Source: an uncultured Prevotellaceae bacterium | GTDB lineage: Bacteria > Bacteroidota > Bacteroidia > Bacteroidales > UBA932 | Assembly (NCBI GenBank): GCA_947166905.1 | Contig: CAMVFZ010000009.1 | Coordinates: 45,599-109,598, forward strand | Direction: 5' to 3' | DNA length: 64,000 nt | Part shown: positions 25,612 to 34,427 of the stretch, in pieces | How the letters are laid out: every line of letters starts with the position of its first letter | How positions within the stretch are numbered: position 1 is the stretch's first letter | Notes under the pieces: generated by a model | What the model was told of the DNA's origin: nothing | What the model saw: the letters and a program-made list of their open reading frames with translations, nothing else | Database searches by the model: none | Made by a program: the position numbers and the translations under genes

Positions 25612-26751
25612 ATGGGTAAGATTCAAATGGTTGACCTTAAAGGTCAATATCTTAAGATAAAGGACGAGGTGGATGCCGGTATTCAGAATGTCATTGACAA
25701 TACCGCATTCATCAATGGTCCTATTGTAAAGGAGTTTGCAGAGCATCTGTCCCAGTATATGGGCGGATGCTATGTGACCCCCTGTGCTAACGGTACAGAT
25801 GCACTCCAGATTGCATTGATGGCTTTGGAACTGAAGCCCGGAGATGAGGTGATTGTTCCTGCATTTACCTATGTGGCTTCTGCAGAGGTGATTGGACTTC
25901 TTGGCCTGACCCCGGTAATGGTTGATGTAGACTATGAGACCTTCAATGTAACTGTTGATAACATTAAGAAGGCACTTTCTCCTAAGACAAAAGCTATCAT
26001 TCCTGTGCATCTGTTTGGTCAGAGCTGTGATATGGGACCTATTTTGGCTTTTGCCAAGGAGCACAACCTTTTTGTGATTGAAGATAATGCTCAGGCTATT
26101 GGTGCTGAATACACTTTCAGTGATGGTCATAGGGCTAAGACAGGCACAATGGGTACAATTGGTTGCACTTCTTTCTTCCCGTCAAAGAACTTGGGTTGCT
26201 ATGGTGATGGTGGTGCCATCTTCACAAAAGATGAAAAGTTGGCAGAGCGCATTCATATGATTGCCAACCACGGCCAGCGTGTTAAGTATCACCATTCTGT
26301 CATTGGATGTAACTCCCGTCTGGATTCTATTCAGGCTGCTATCCTTGATGTGAAACTTAAGCATCTGGATGAGTATGGAAAGGCTCGTTATGAGGCTGCT
26401 TCATACTACACTAAGCAGTTGAAGGCTTTTGACCCAGAAGAAAAATTCTTCATTACTCCTAAGGAACTTCCTAACAGCACTCACGTTTACCATCAGTACA
26501 CACTGAAGATTAAGAACAATAAGCGTGATGAGTTGAAAGCATATCTTGCAGAGCAAGGTATTCCTTCCATGATTTACTACCCGCTGCCGCTCCAGGAGCA
26601 AGAGGCGTTTAAGCCTATTACAAGGGCTGCTGAGAGCTTGGATAAGTCTAAGGAGTGTGCATATTCTGTTTTGTCGCTTCCGATTCATACGGAGATGACG
26701 AAAGACATACAGGATTTGGTAATTAATAATATTAAAGAGTTCTATAAATAA
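25612..26751 (+). CDS. wbpE: DegT family aminotransferase, WbpE-like
   Basis: A PLP enzyme that would aminate the 3-keto group of the UDP-uronic acid. It contains CANGTDALQIALMAL, the cofactor Asp in VIEDNAQAIGAEY, and the Schiff-base lysine in SFFPSKNLGCYGDGG. The ATG at 25612 is preferred; a TTG three codons upstream is in frame. The 23-bp gap before it is the AT-rich near-palindrome TTGACAATTGATAATTGACAA. All active-site residues are intact, in contrast to the protein at 16670. Confidence 0.88.
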   Translation: MGKIQMVDLKGQYLKIKDEVDAGIQNVIDNTAFINGPIVKEFAEHLSQYMGGCYVTPCANGTDALQIALMALELKPGDEVIVPAFTYVASAEVIGLLGLTPVMVDVDYETFNVTVDNIKKALSPKTKAIIPVHLFGQSCDMGPILAFAKEHNLFVIEDNAQAIGAEYTFSDGHRAKTGTMGTIGCTSFFPSKNLGCYGDGGAIFTKDEKLAERIHMIANHGQRVKYHHSVIGCNSRLDSIQAAILDVKLKHLDEYGKARYEAASYYTKQLKAFDPEEKFFITPKELPNSTHVYHQYTLKIKNNKRDELKAYLAEQGIPSMIYYPLPLQEQEAFKPITRAAESLDKSKECAYSVLSLPIHTEMTKDIQDLVINNIKEFYK

Positions 26752-26757
26752 AAAACA

Positions 26758-27876
26758 ATGGAATATAAGCGTTGTACGCGTTGTGTCATGGACAATGAGT
26801 CTGACCCAACAATAACTTTTGATGCCGAAGGGCACTGCAATTATTGTAATGATGTTTTAGCCCGTCGCAGTAGTGAGTATTTCCCTAATGAAGAGGGGAA
26901 GAAGAAACTTGATGCAATGATGGAAATGCTCAAGAAGGAAGGGCAAGGTAAAGAATATGATTGTATTGTAGGAGTATCTGGAGGTCTTGATTCTTCATAT
27001 ATTATTTATCTCGGTCATAAGTATGGATTAAGAATGCTAGCCGTTCACATTGATGATGGAACAGATACCGAGATTTCAAAGAAGAACATAAAGAATCTCT
27101 GTGAAAAGGCAAATGTTAAACTTATTAATGTATGTCCTGATAAGGAGCAATATGCGGATTTGACATTGGCTTTCTTCAAGGCCTCTGTCCCTAATCTTGC
27201 TATGCCTCAAGATAATCTACTTATTCAGGCTCTTCATGATATAGTTAAACAGTATGGCATCAAGTATTCATTAAGCGGGGCTAATTTTGCACACGAGTCA
27301 ATTCTGGAGCGTTCTACAGGTATAAATGCGATGGACAAAACGCATATCTTAGCGATTCATAAGCGATTTGGTACAAAACCAGTTAATAAGCTTAGAATTG
27401 GCAATCTTTGGTCCGCATATATTGGATGGCGTTACTTCTCTAAAGTAACGAATTTATATCCCTTAAACTATATTGATTACAACAAGGAACGTGTGCTGGC
27501 AGAGCTAAAGGAGTTTTCAGATTACAACTATTATGGCGGCAAACATTACGAATGCGTGTTGACTCGCTTCCTGCAATGTTATTACCTTCCGGAAAAGTAT
27601 CACTCAGACAAACGCAAATCACACCTCTCAAGCCTAGTGGTTGATGGTCAGATGACAAGGGAAGATGCAATAAAGGAATTAGAGAAACCGGCCTATGTTT
27701 CTGAAGAACTCAAAGAATCTGACATGAATTTTCTTGCAGATTGGTTAGGTATAAGCAGAGAGGAATTTGATAAAATAGTTGCTTTACCAGCTAAACAGCA
27801 TTCAGATTATCCTATGTCTTTGTTAGAGAATTTTGAAGGCCTTGCTCGTAAATTCAGAAAGTATTTAGGACAGTAA
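26758..27876 (+). CDS. N-acetyl sugar amidotransferase, WbpG/PseA-like
   Basis: An ATP-pyrophosphatase-type enzyme that converts an acetamido sugar to an acetamidino sugar. The N-terminal zinc-binding set is RCTRCVMD with CNYCND (residues about 6-35), and the PP-loop is VGVSGGLDSSYI near residue 72. Homologues take ammonia from HisH/HisF-like partners; neither gene is found in this window, so the ammonia source is open. It suggests that the diNAcA or nonulosonate residue of this polysaccharide bears an amidine group. The next gene starts right after its stop. Confidence 0.85.
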   Translation: MEYKRCTRCVMDNESDPTITFDAEGHCNYCNDVLARRSSEYFPNEEGKKKLDAMMEMLKKEGQGKEYDCIVGVSGGLDSSYIIYLGHKYGLRMLAVHIDDGTDTEISKKNIKNLCEKANVKLINVCPDKEQYADLTLAFFKASVPNLAMPQDNLLIQALHDIVKQYGIKYSLSGANFAHESILERSTGINAMDKTHILAIHKRFGTKPVNKLRIGNLWSAYIGWRYFSKVTNLYPLNYIDYNKERVLAELKEFSDYNYYGGKHYECVLTRFLQCYYLPEKYHSDKRKSHLSSLVVDGQMTREDAIKELEKPAYVSEELKESDMNFLADWLGISREEFDKIVALPAKQHSDYPMSLLENFEGLARKFRKYLGQ

Positions 27877-29106
27877 ATGAACATACTTCTTATCAACCAT
27901 TATGCCGGTAGTCAAGAATACGGTATGGAGTACCGTGCCTACTATCTGGCTAAAGAATGGGTTAAGCTTGGCAATCAAGTCACAATAGTGGCTGCTACCT
28001 TTTCTCATCTTAGACTGAAGAATCCTGTAATTGAGAAGGATTATCAGTTTGAGATGATAGATGGTATTAAGTATATTTGGCTTAAGACACCGGCATATGA
28101 GGGCTCAATAAAAAGAATCCTTAATATGGGTACTTTTGTCTATAAAGTCAATAAATATGCAAAGCGATTGTCTAAAGAAGAAAAGCCCAATCTAGTAATA
28201 GCCGGTTCTTGTTATCCGTTGGATAATTATGTCGCCCACAAGATTGCCCAACTGTCGGGGGCTAAATATACATATGAAGTACGTGATATTTGGCCGCTGT
28301 CTCCTAAGTTAATAGGAGGGTATTCTTACCATCATCCTTTCATTTGGGTAATGCAAAAAGCAGAGGACTATGCATATAAACACGTTGATAAGGTGGTATC
28401 ATTACTCTGGAATGCAGAGGGCCATATGCTCGAAAGAGGTTTACCTCATGGTAAGTTTGTTTTTGTCCCTAATGGATATTATCCTGATGAGTGGACATCA
28501 GACAAGTTTGATCTTCCTCTGCCTGAAGAACATCAAAGGGCCTTTGATAAATTGAAAGGAAAGACTATTGTTGGTTTTGCTGGCGGTTTTGCTGCATCTG
28601 GTAATGTGATTTCGCTTGTTAAAGCTGCCGATGTATTGAAAGACAGGTCTGATATTCACTTTGTGTTGGTAGGGAAAGGCCCTGAATTGCCTTCATATAA
28701 TAAGGTGATTGAAGAGAACAATCTTTTAAATGTTACTATTCTTCCTTCAGTCCCCAAGAGCCTAATCCCGGCGATTAATAAGCATTTTGATATAGCTCAT
28801 TTAGGCGGGCTTCATTCAGAGCTACACCAATATGGTACATCATATAACAAGATGACTGATTATATGCTATGCTCGTTGCCCATTGTACAATCTGTTGATG
28901 AGCCTGGCTCTGTTGTAGAACGTGTAGGCTGTGGCATCCGAGTAGAAGCCGAAAATGTAGAAGCAATTGCCAATGCTATTACCCAACTTGCAGATATGGC
29001 ACCAGATGAGCGTAAAGAAATGGGTAAGAAAGGAAAAGTCTACGTAGAGAAGAATTTGCCTTGGAAAAAATTAGCAAATGATTTTCTTGCACCATTTGAA
29101 TCATAA
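27877..29106 (+). CDS. Glycosyltransferase family 4 (WbuB-like)
   Basis: A 409-residue GT-B enzyme. The N-terminal domain has HYAGSQEYGMEYRAYYLAKEW and EVRDIWPLSP near residue 137, both characteristic of the WbuB group that transfers 6-deoxy or uronic N-acetyl sugars. The C-terminal domain has GFAGGFAASGNV and the VGKGPELPSY donor-binding region. It probably adds the diacetamido-uronic sugar made by the neighbouring genes. Its stop TAA overlaps the ATG of the next gene by one base. Confidence 0.85.
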   Translation: MNILLINHYAGSQEYGMEYRAYYLAKEWVKLGNQVTIVAATFSHLRLKNPVIEKDYQFEMIDGIKYIWLKTPAYEGSIKRILNMGTFVYKVNKYAKRLSKEEKPNLVIAGSCYPLDNYVAHKIAQLSGAKYTYEVRDIWPLSPKLIGGYSYHHPFIWVMQKAEDYAYKHVDKVVSLLWNAEGHMLERGLPHGKFVFVPNGYYPDEWTSDKFDLPLPEEHQRAFDKLKGKTIVGFAGGFAASGNVISLVKAADVLKDRSDIHFVLVGKGPELPSYNKVIEENNLLNVTILPSVPKSLIPAINKHFDIAHLGGLHSELHQYGTSYNKMTDYMLCSLPIVQSVDEPGSVVERVGCGIRVEAENVEAIANAITQLADMAPDERKEMGKKGKVYVEKNLPWKKLANDFLAPFES

Positions 29107-32057
29107 TGAAGATATTAACTGATTCACTCCACAAGATAGCCTATTCCACAGACGCCTCTGCTTACCGCGAGATACCCTTTGGAGTGGCCTATCCAGAAAC
29201 CAATGAGGATATTCAAGCCTTGATTGCAGAAGCAAAGCGCCTGAATACTCACCTTATTCCCCGTGCTGCTGGCACATCCATCGCTGGCCAAGTGGTGGGA
29301 AGCGGTATTGTTGTGGATATCAAAAAGTGGAATCAGATACTGGAAGTAAACGAAGAAGAAAAGTGGGCTAGGGTGCAGCCTGGAGTTGTTCGCGATGAAT
29401 TGAATATTGCCCTTAAGCCATACGGTCTTCACTTTAGCCCAGAAACCTCTACCAGCAATCGATGCTGTATAGGAGGCATGTTTGGCAACAACTCGTGCGG
29501 TACTCATTCTTTGATATACGGCAGTACACGTCATCATGTATTAGCCTGCAAAGGAATGCTCTCTGACGGGAGTCTGTTTGATACAGATAATTTGGATGAA
29601 TCCAATCCTTTAATTGAGAAGATACTATCACAACTGAAAGGATGGGCAAATGATCCCGCAGTTGTTGCCCAAATAGAGGATGCATTCCCTGATAAGAGTC
29701 TAAGACGCAGAAGCTGTGGTTATGCCATTGATGAGGCAATTGAGGATGGCAAGATAGATCTTTGCAAACTACTGGTAGGCTCGGAAGGAACGCTTGCTTT
29801 CATTACAGAGATTAAGGTCTCTCTTGATCCATTACCGCCTGCAGAAAAGATGGTGGTTTGCGCTCATTGTGATACTTTGGACAAGAGTTTCTTGGCGAAT
29901 CTTGTTGCACTGAAGCACAATCCTGTTGCCGTTGAACTGATGGACGGCAAGATTCTGGAACTGAGTTTCCAGAACTTGGAGCAAAAACGAAACTCATTCT
30001 TTGTTGAAGGATTACCTGCGGCATTAGTTATTGCAGAATTCTGGGGTGAAACTAGAGAAGCAATCGATGCCCAAGCAACAGCCTTTGAATATGCCGCTAA
30101 AGATTCTGGATTAGTATATACCTGTACTCGTGTATATGGTGCAGAAGTAGCTAAGGTTTGGGACTTGAGAAAAGCAGGCCTTGGTGTGTTGAGCGGCATG
30201 AAGGGTGATGCAAAGCCAATAGGTGTGATAGAGGATACTGCTGTTGCAGCAGAACGCCTTCCGGCCTATATGACCGACTTCCAGGAGATGCTCAAACGCT
30301 TGGGTACTTCCTGTGTCTATTACGGACATATCAGTACTGGAGAACTGCACCTGAGACCCATCATCAATATCAAAACCGCGGAAGGAAAGAAACTCTTCCG
30401 TGAAGTAGCCTTTGAAACCGCCAAACTGGTAAAGAAACACAAAGGTAGTCTGAGCGGTGAACATGGTGACGGCAGATTAAGAGGAGAGTTTATTCCCTTG
30501 ATGTACGGAGATGCCGTGTATCAGTTGATGCGTGAAGTCAAGCAGACCTGGGACCCTGATGGTGTGTTCAATATGCATAAGATTATTGACACACCCCCTA
30601 TGGATGAATGGTTGCGTTTTGCTGTAGGTCAGAAATATGCTGTTGAAGAAGAATTCTGCTCCAACAAAACCTATTACAACTGGAGAGCTGCCTTTGATGA
30701 ATGTAAAGTAGAAGGAGCCAGTGGTGTACGCAGTCAGGCCCATGCCTTGATGTGCAGTGTAGAGCAGTGTAACGGAGCCGGAGCTTGTTTGAAATCCAAC
30801 CTGATTGGTGGCACCATGTGTCCTGCCTACAAAGTATCAGGCGATGAAATGCGCTCTACCAGAACAAGAGCTAATGTGCTCCGTGAAATTCTGACCAGAG
30901 GTTATGAAAGTGAAGCCTTCGCTGGAGTAAACCAAGGAAAAAGTGTATTTGATATTCCCGAATTGTCAGAAGTATTAGATACCTGTTTGGCTTGTAAGGG
31001 CTGTCTTTCAGAGTGCCCGTCCAACGTGGACATGACAAAGTTGAGGAGTGAGATCTTGCAGCAGAAGTACGACCGGCACGGAACACCCCTTCGTTCATGG
31101 ATGGTAGCAAGGATGGCTCAGATAGAAGAATTGGGGGCCAAAGTAAGACCTCTGTATAATTTCTTCGCAACGTTCCAGCCCTCTGCATGGGTGATAAAGA
31201 AGATAGTTCGTTTCTCTGTTAAACGAAACATCCCAAAACTCAGTAGGTATAGTATGCGGAAGCTGGTGGAGATGGAGAATGAGAAGCATCCTGAAATATA
31301 CAAATCTATAATTAAGAGAACTGTATATTTGTTTGCAGATGAATTCACCAATATGCAGGAGGCAGAGTTGGGATTGACGTTTGCTAAACTATTGATGAAG
31401 TTAGGGTATCGAGTAGAGATACCTCAGCATGTTGAGAGCGGGCGAGCAGCTATTTCAAAAGGGTGTTTGAAACTGGCAAAGCAGTATGCAGAAGAGAATG
31501 TACGACTATTAAAGCATCATATTCATGATGAGGTGCCTTTAGTAGGTATTGAACCATCCTGTATCCTTAGCTTTAGAGATGAGTATCCAGATCTGGTGGT
31601 ACCAGAGATGAGGGAAGATGCAAAGAAGCTTGGCAAGAGTTGTTTGCTATTTGATGAATTCATTGTTAGGGAAGCAAAAGAGGGGAGAATCAAGAAGGAT
31701 GTTTTTAAAGAACTAGATGCAGATATTTATCTCCATGGTCATTGCCATCAGAAGTCTTTGATAGGAGTAGGGAAGTGTGCAGAGATGTTGAGGCTAATCC
31801 CCGGAGTTAAAGTGAATGTGATACCGAGTGGTTGTTGTGGAATGGCGGGCTCTTTTGGCTATGAGAAAGAACATTATGAGACATCATTAGCCATTGGCGA
31901 AATGGTGTTGTTTCCGGCCGTAAGAAAGGCGACTGAGGATAAGAAAAGAAATGTGATAGTTGCAGCACCTGGCACATCTTGCCGCCAGCAAATACTAGAT
32001 GGAACTGGTGTAAAGGCGTTGCACCCGATTGAAATAATGTATAACTGTTTGAAATAA
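29106..32057 (+). CDS. FAD/Fe-S fusion oxidoreductase (GlcD-GlcF / YdiJ-like)
   Basis: A 983-residue fusion. FAD_binding_4 occupies about residues 20-190 (PRAAGTSIAGQ, GMFGNNSCGTHS, GSEGTLAFITEI), the FAD-oxidase C domain runs to about 470 (HISTGELHLRP, GEHGDGRLRGEF), a ferredoxin-like part follows with SVEQCNGAGAC and CLACKGCLSECP, and a CCG-domain end with HGHCHQKS and SGCCGMAGSFG. Relatives oxidise 2-hydroxy acids such as D-lactate, glycolate or 2-hydroxyglutarate. Inside a capsule operon it may recycle the 2-hydroxy acid released when WbpB-type enzymes regenerate NAD through 2-oxoglutarate; that link is inference. Confidence 0.85.
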   Translation: MKILTDSLHKIAYSTDASAYREIPFGVAYPETNEDIQALIAEAKRLNTHLIPRAAGTSIAGQVVGSGIVVDIKKWNQILEVNEEEKWARVQPGVVRDELNIALKPYGLHFSPETSTSNRCCIGGMFGNNSCGTHSLIYGSTRHHVLACKGMLSDGSLFDTDNLDESNPLIEKILSQLKGWANDPAVVAQIEDAFPDKSLRRRSCGYAIDEAIEDGKIDLCKLLVGSEGTLAFITEIKVSLDPLPPAEKMVVCAHCDTLDKSFLANLVALKHNPVAVELMDGKILELSFQNLEQKRNSFFVEGLPAALVIAEFWGETREAIDAQATAFEYAAKDSGLVYTCTRVYGAEVAKVWDLRKAGLGVLSGMKGDAKPIGVIEDTAVAAERLPAYMTDFQEMLKRLGTSCVYYGHISTGELHLRPIINIKTAEGKKLFREVAFETAKLVKKHKGSLSGEHGDGRLRGEFIPLMYGDAVYQLMREVKQTWDPDGVFNMHKIIDTPPMDEWLRFAVGQKYAVEEEFCSNKTYYNWRAAFDECKVEGASGVRSQAHALMCSVEQCNGAGACLKSNLIGGTMCPAYKVSGDEMRSTRTRANVLREILTRGYESEAFAGVNQGKSVFDIPELSEVLDTCLACKGCLSECPSNVDMTKLRSEILQQKYDRHGTPLRSWMVARMAQIEELGAKVRPLYNFFATFQPSAWVIKKIVRFSVKRNIPKLSRYSMRKLVEMENEKHPEIYKSIIKRTVYLFADEFTNMQEAELGLTFAKLLMKLGYRVEIPQHVESGRAAISKGCLKLAKQYAEENVRLLKHHIHDEVPLVGIEPSCILSFRDEYPDLVVPEMREDAKKLGKSCLLFDEFIVREAKEGRIKKDVFKELDADIYLHGHCHQKSLIGVGKCAEMLRLIPGVKVNVIPSGCCGMAGSFGYEKEHYETSLAIGEMVLFPAVRKATEDKKRNVIVAAPGTSCRQQILDGTGVKALHPIEIMYNCLK

Positions 32058-32062
32058 AACAA

Positions 32063-32629
32063 ATGGAAGAAAAGAAATACTATGTGCATGAGTCCAGCTA
32101 TGTGGACGAAGGCGTACAGATTGGTGAGGGTACCAAGATTTGGCATTTTTGTCATGTGCAAAAAGGAGCAGTGATAGGTAAGAATTGTTCCCTTGGACAG
32201 AACGTGAATATTGGAAACAATGTTAAGGTAGGCAATGGCGTTCGCATACAGAATAATGTCTCTGTTTATGAGGGCGTAGAACTTGAGGATAATGTGTTCT
32301 GTGGTCCATCTTGTGTGTTTACCAATGTGACGACACCTCGTGCGCATTTCCCAGTACATGGGGTATATGCCAAGACTGTTATCAAAGAAGGAGCATCTCT
32401 TGGTGCTAACTGTACCATTGTTTGTGGACATAATGTTGGCAAAAGTGCATTGATAGGATCGGGGGCTGTTGTGGCTAAGGATGTTCCCGACTATGCTTTA
32501 ATGGTAGGCGTGCCTGCCAAGCAAATAGGTTGGGTATGTGAGTGTGGAAAGAGGCTGGACGATTCCTTGAAATGCGATTGCGGTCGTAGTTATACACTGA
32601 AAGAGGGTATCTTAACTCAGAATAAGTAG
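32063..32629 (+). CDS. wbpD: UDP-2-acetamido-3-amino-glucuronate N-acetyltransferase, WbpD-like
   Basis: A left-handed beta-helix acetyltransferase of 188 residues with hexapeptide repeats from about residue 15 to 150 (VQIGEGTKIW, AVIGKNCSLG, VRIQNNVSVY). The NVTTPRAHFP segment matches WbpD-type enzymes. Unusual is the Cys-rich end CECGKRLDDSLKCDCG, a four-cysteine, probably zinc-binding, tail also seen in some family members. It would complete the diacetamido-uronic acid started by the WbpA, B and E homologues. Confidence 0.88.
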   Translation: MEEKKYYVHESSYVDEGVQIGEGTKIWHFCHVQKGAVIGKNCSLGQNVNIGNNVKVGNGVRIQNNVSVYEGVELEDNVFCGPSCVFTNVTTPRAHFPVHGVYAKTVIKEGASLGANCTIVCGHNVGKSALIGSGAVVAKDVPDYALMVGVPAKQIGWVCECGKRLDDSLKCDCGRSYTLKEGILTQNK

Positions 32630-33765
32630 TGGCTAATAGTCGCGAAGTACTTCTTAAGCTGGTCAGAATGGCCATGGGGTGGGAAACAGATTTCTCACTT
32701 CCTGAGGACGTTGACTGGAAAGATGTTCTGACCATTGCACAGGAGCAGGGTGTAAATGCCATTGCCGTAGATGGCCTTGAGGTATATATGTCTAAACAAC
32801 CTCAAGATTCTCCGGCAAAGAATTCTGCCGCTTTTAAACAAATCCTCTTGGCGGCCATAGGCGGACTGCAGATGGTTGAGTATAATTACATGAACCACGT
32901 GGCTGCACTTTCGGAATTGTCAGAGATTTTAAGCAAGAAAAAAATCCCCTTTATGATAATGAAGGGTTTTGCTTGTGGGCAGTACTATCCCAATCCGAAA
33001 CACAGACCTTGTGGAGATATTGACATCTATCCGGGAGATAAGTTTGCAGAGAGTAATCAGGCGTTAAAGGATGCCGGTGTTGATTCAGATCCATATTATT
33101 ATCGTCACTCAGCAACATATATCAAGAATGTGATGATTGAAAATCATCGAGTCCTTGGAGATCTGAGAGGCCCTAAGAAGCAGACTCGTGAGTTAGAGGA
33201 ATGGCTGGAACGGGAAGCTAACATGAGTTTGAAAAAGGGAAAGACTGCGAGTGTATTAAATCAAGAGATAAAAGGCGGTATATATCCCACGGCTAATTTC
33301 AATGCTTTGTTTTTACCTTGGCATGTCTCTGCACATTTCGCATTCGAAAGAGTGACATTAAGGCATCTGCTTGATTGGGCTTTGTTTTTAGTGCACGAAG
33401 GGAAAGAAATAGATGTTGAGATGTTTAGGGAGGCAAAACAAAAGTTTACTTATGGTTATAGTAAATTGGCAGATATCTCAACCGCCCTCGCCTTAAAGTA
33501 TCTAAAAATGCCTGTTAGTGAGATTCCCCTACCAATTCTCAGAGACGCAGAGAGTATTGATGAGGATTTGGTGGATAAGGTGTGGGATTATATGTTTGTA
33601 GGACAGCCCAGAGAGCGGGATGAGAATGTTTGGAAGTTCCGTTTGAATAATGTAAAACGAATTTGGAAAGAGCGTTGGAAATATCGTGATGTTTATAATG
33701 TTGGAGTCTTAGAGTTCCTGCTTCTGAAAATAAAAGGAGTAGTATTCCAAGAAGGAGAAAATTAA
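32629..33765 (+). CDS. Nucleotidyltransferase family protein (NTP_transf_5)
   Basis: A 378-residue protein. It contains IPFMIMKGFACGQYYPNP and PCGDIDIYPGD (about residues 105-145), the G-D-x-D active-site pattern of the uncharacterised nucleotidyltransferase family PF14907, often found in polysaccharide and peptide-modification loci. The start is GTG at 32629, sharing one base with the WbpD stop; no closer ATG fits. Its substrate is unknown. Another GTG or ATG start slightly downstream cannot be ruled out. Confidence 0.75.
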   Translation: MANSREVLLKLVRMAMGWETDFSLPEDVDWKDVLTIAQEQGVNAIAVDGLEVYMSKQPQDSPAKNSAAFKQILLAAIGGLQMVEYNYMNHVAALSELSEILSKKKIPFMIMKGFACGQYYPNPKHRPCGDIDIYPGDKFAESNQALKDAGVDSDPYYYRHSATYIKNVMIENHRVLGDLRGPKKQTRELEEWLEREANMSLKKGKTASVLNQEIKGGIYPTANFNALFLPWHVSAHFAFERVTLRHLLDWALFLVHEGKEIDVEMFREAKQKFTYGYSKLADISTALALKYLKMPVSEIPLPILRDAESIDEDLVDKVWDYMFVGQPRERDENVWKFRLNNVKRIWKERWKYRDVYNVGVLEFLLLKIKGVVFQEGEN

Positions 33766-33766
33766 T

Positions 33767-34420
33767 ATGTGGCTTAAGTTTTTATTTGATAGGATTGTGG
33801 CATTCATTGGACTGGCGATATTGTGGCCTGTCCTGTTAATAGTTGCTATACTTGTAAAGATTAAGATGCCTGGTGGCCCTGCTTTCTTTGTGCAGAAGAG
33901 AGTAGGTAGGGGAGGTAAACTGTTCAAGTGCCACAAGTTCCGCACGATGACCGTCAAGCACAACGGCAGTACCGTCAGTGTAGCTGGAGACAGCCGTATT
34001 ACACCTTTGGGTGCAAAACTCCGTCATTGGAAATTGGATGAATTGCCCGGGCTATGGGATGTGCTGATTTGCAACATGAGTTTTGTGGGGCCAAGACCTG
34101 ATGTGCCTGGGTATGCGGATAAGCTTGTTGGTGATGATCGTGACGTGTTGAAATTGAGGCCGGGAATCACTGGACCTGCAACACTGAAGTACCGCTTGGA
34201 GGATGAGATGATTGCTGAGTATGTGGCTCAAAAACAAATGGAAGGTGATACACGACCTATGCAAGAGATAGCTGTGGAGTTTAATGATACAGTAATTTAC
34301 CCTGACAAGGTGCGTCTTAATTGTTATTATTACAGGCATTATTCTTTCGTTAAAGATATCCAGATGATACTCTGTACGGTGTTCGGTAAGAATATGAAAT
34401 ATGCAGGAGAAATAATATAA
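33767..34420 (+). CDS. Initiating sugar-phosphate transferase (bacterial sugar transferase, PglC/WcaJ-like)
   Basis: A monotopic phosphoglycosyl transferase that loads the first sugar-1-phosphate onto undecaprenyl phosphate. The membrane segment is at residues about 5-30 (FDRIVAFIGLAILWPVLLIVA), followed by VQKRVGRGGKLFKCHKFRTM, LDELPGLWDVLICNMSFVGPRPD with the catalytic Asp-Glu pair, and LRPGITGPAT. The 217-residue length fits the minimal PglC form rather than the long WbaP form. Its position late in the operon just before LegB-like is normal for Bacteroidales. Confidence 0.92.
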   Translation: MWLKFLFDRIVAFIGLAILWPVLLIVAILVKIKMPGGPAFFVQKRVGRGGKLFKCHKFRTMTVKHNGSTVSVAGDSRITPLGAKLRHWKLDELPGLWDVLICNMSFVGPRPDVPGYADKLVGDDRDVLKLRPGITGPATLKYRLEDEMIAEYVAQKQMEGDTRPMQEIAVEFNDTVIYPDKVRLNCYYYRHYSFVKDIQMILCTVFGKNMKYAGEII

Positions 34421-34427
34421 ATTCAAT

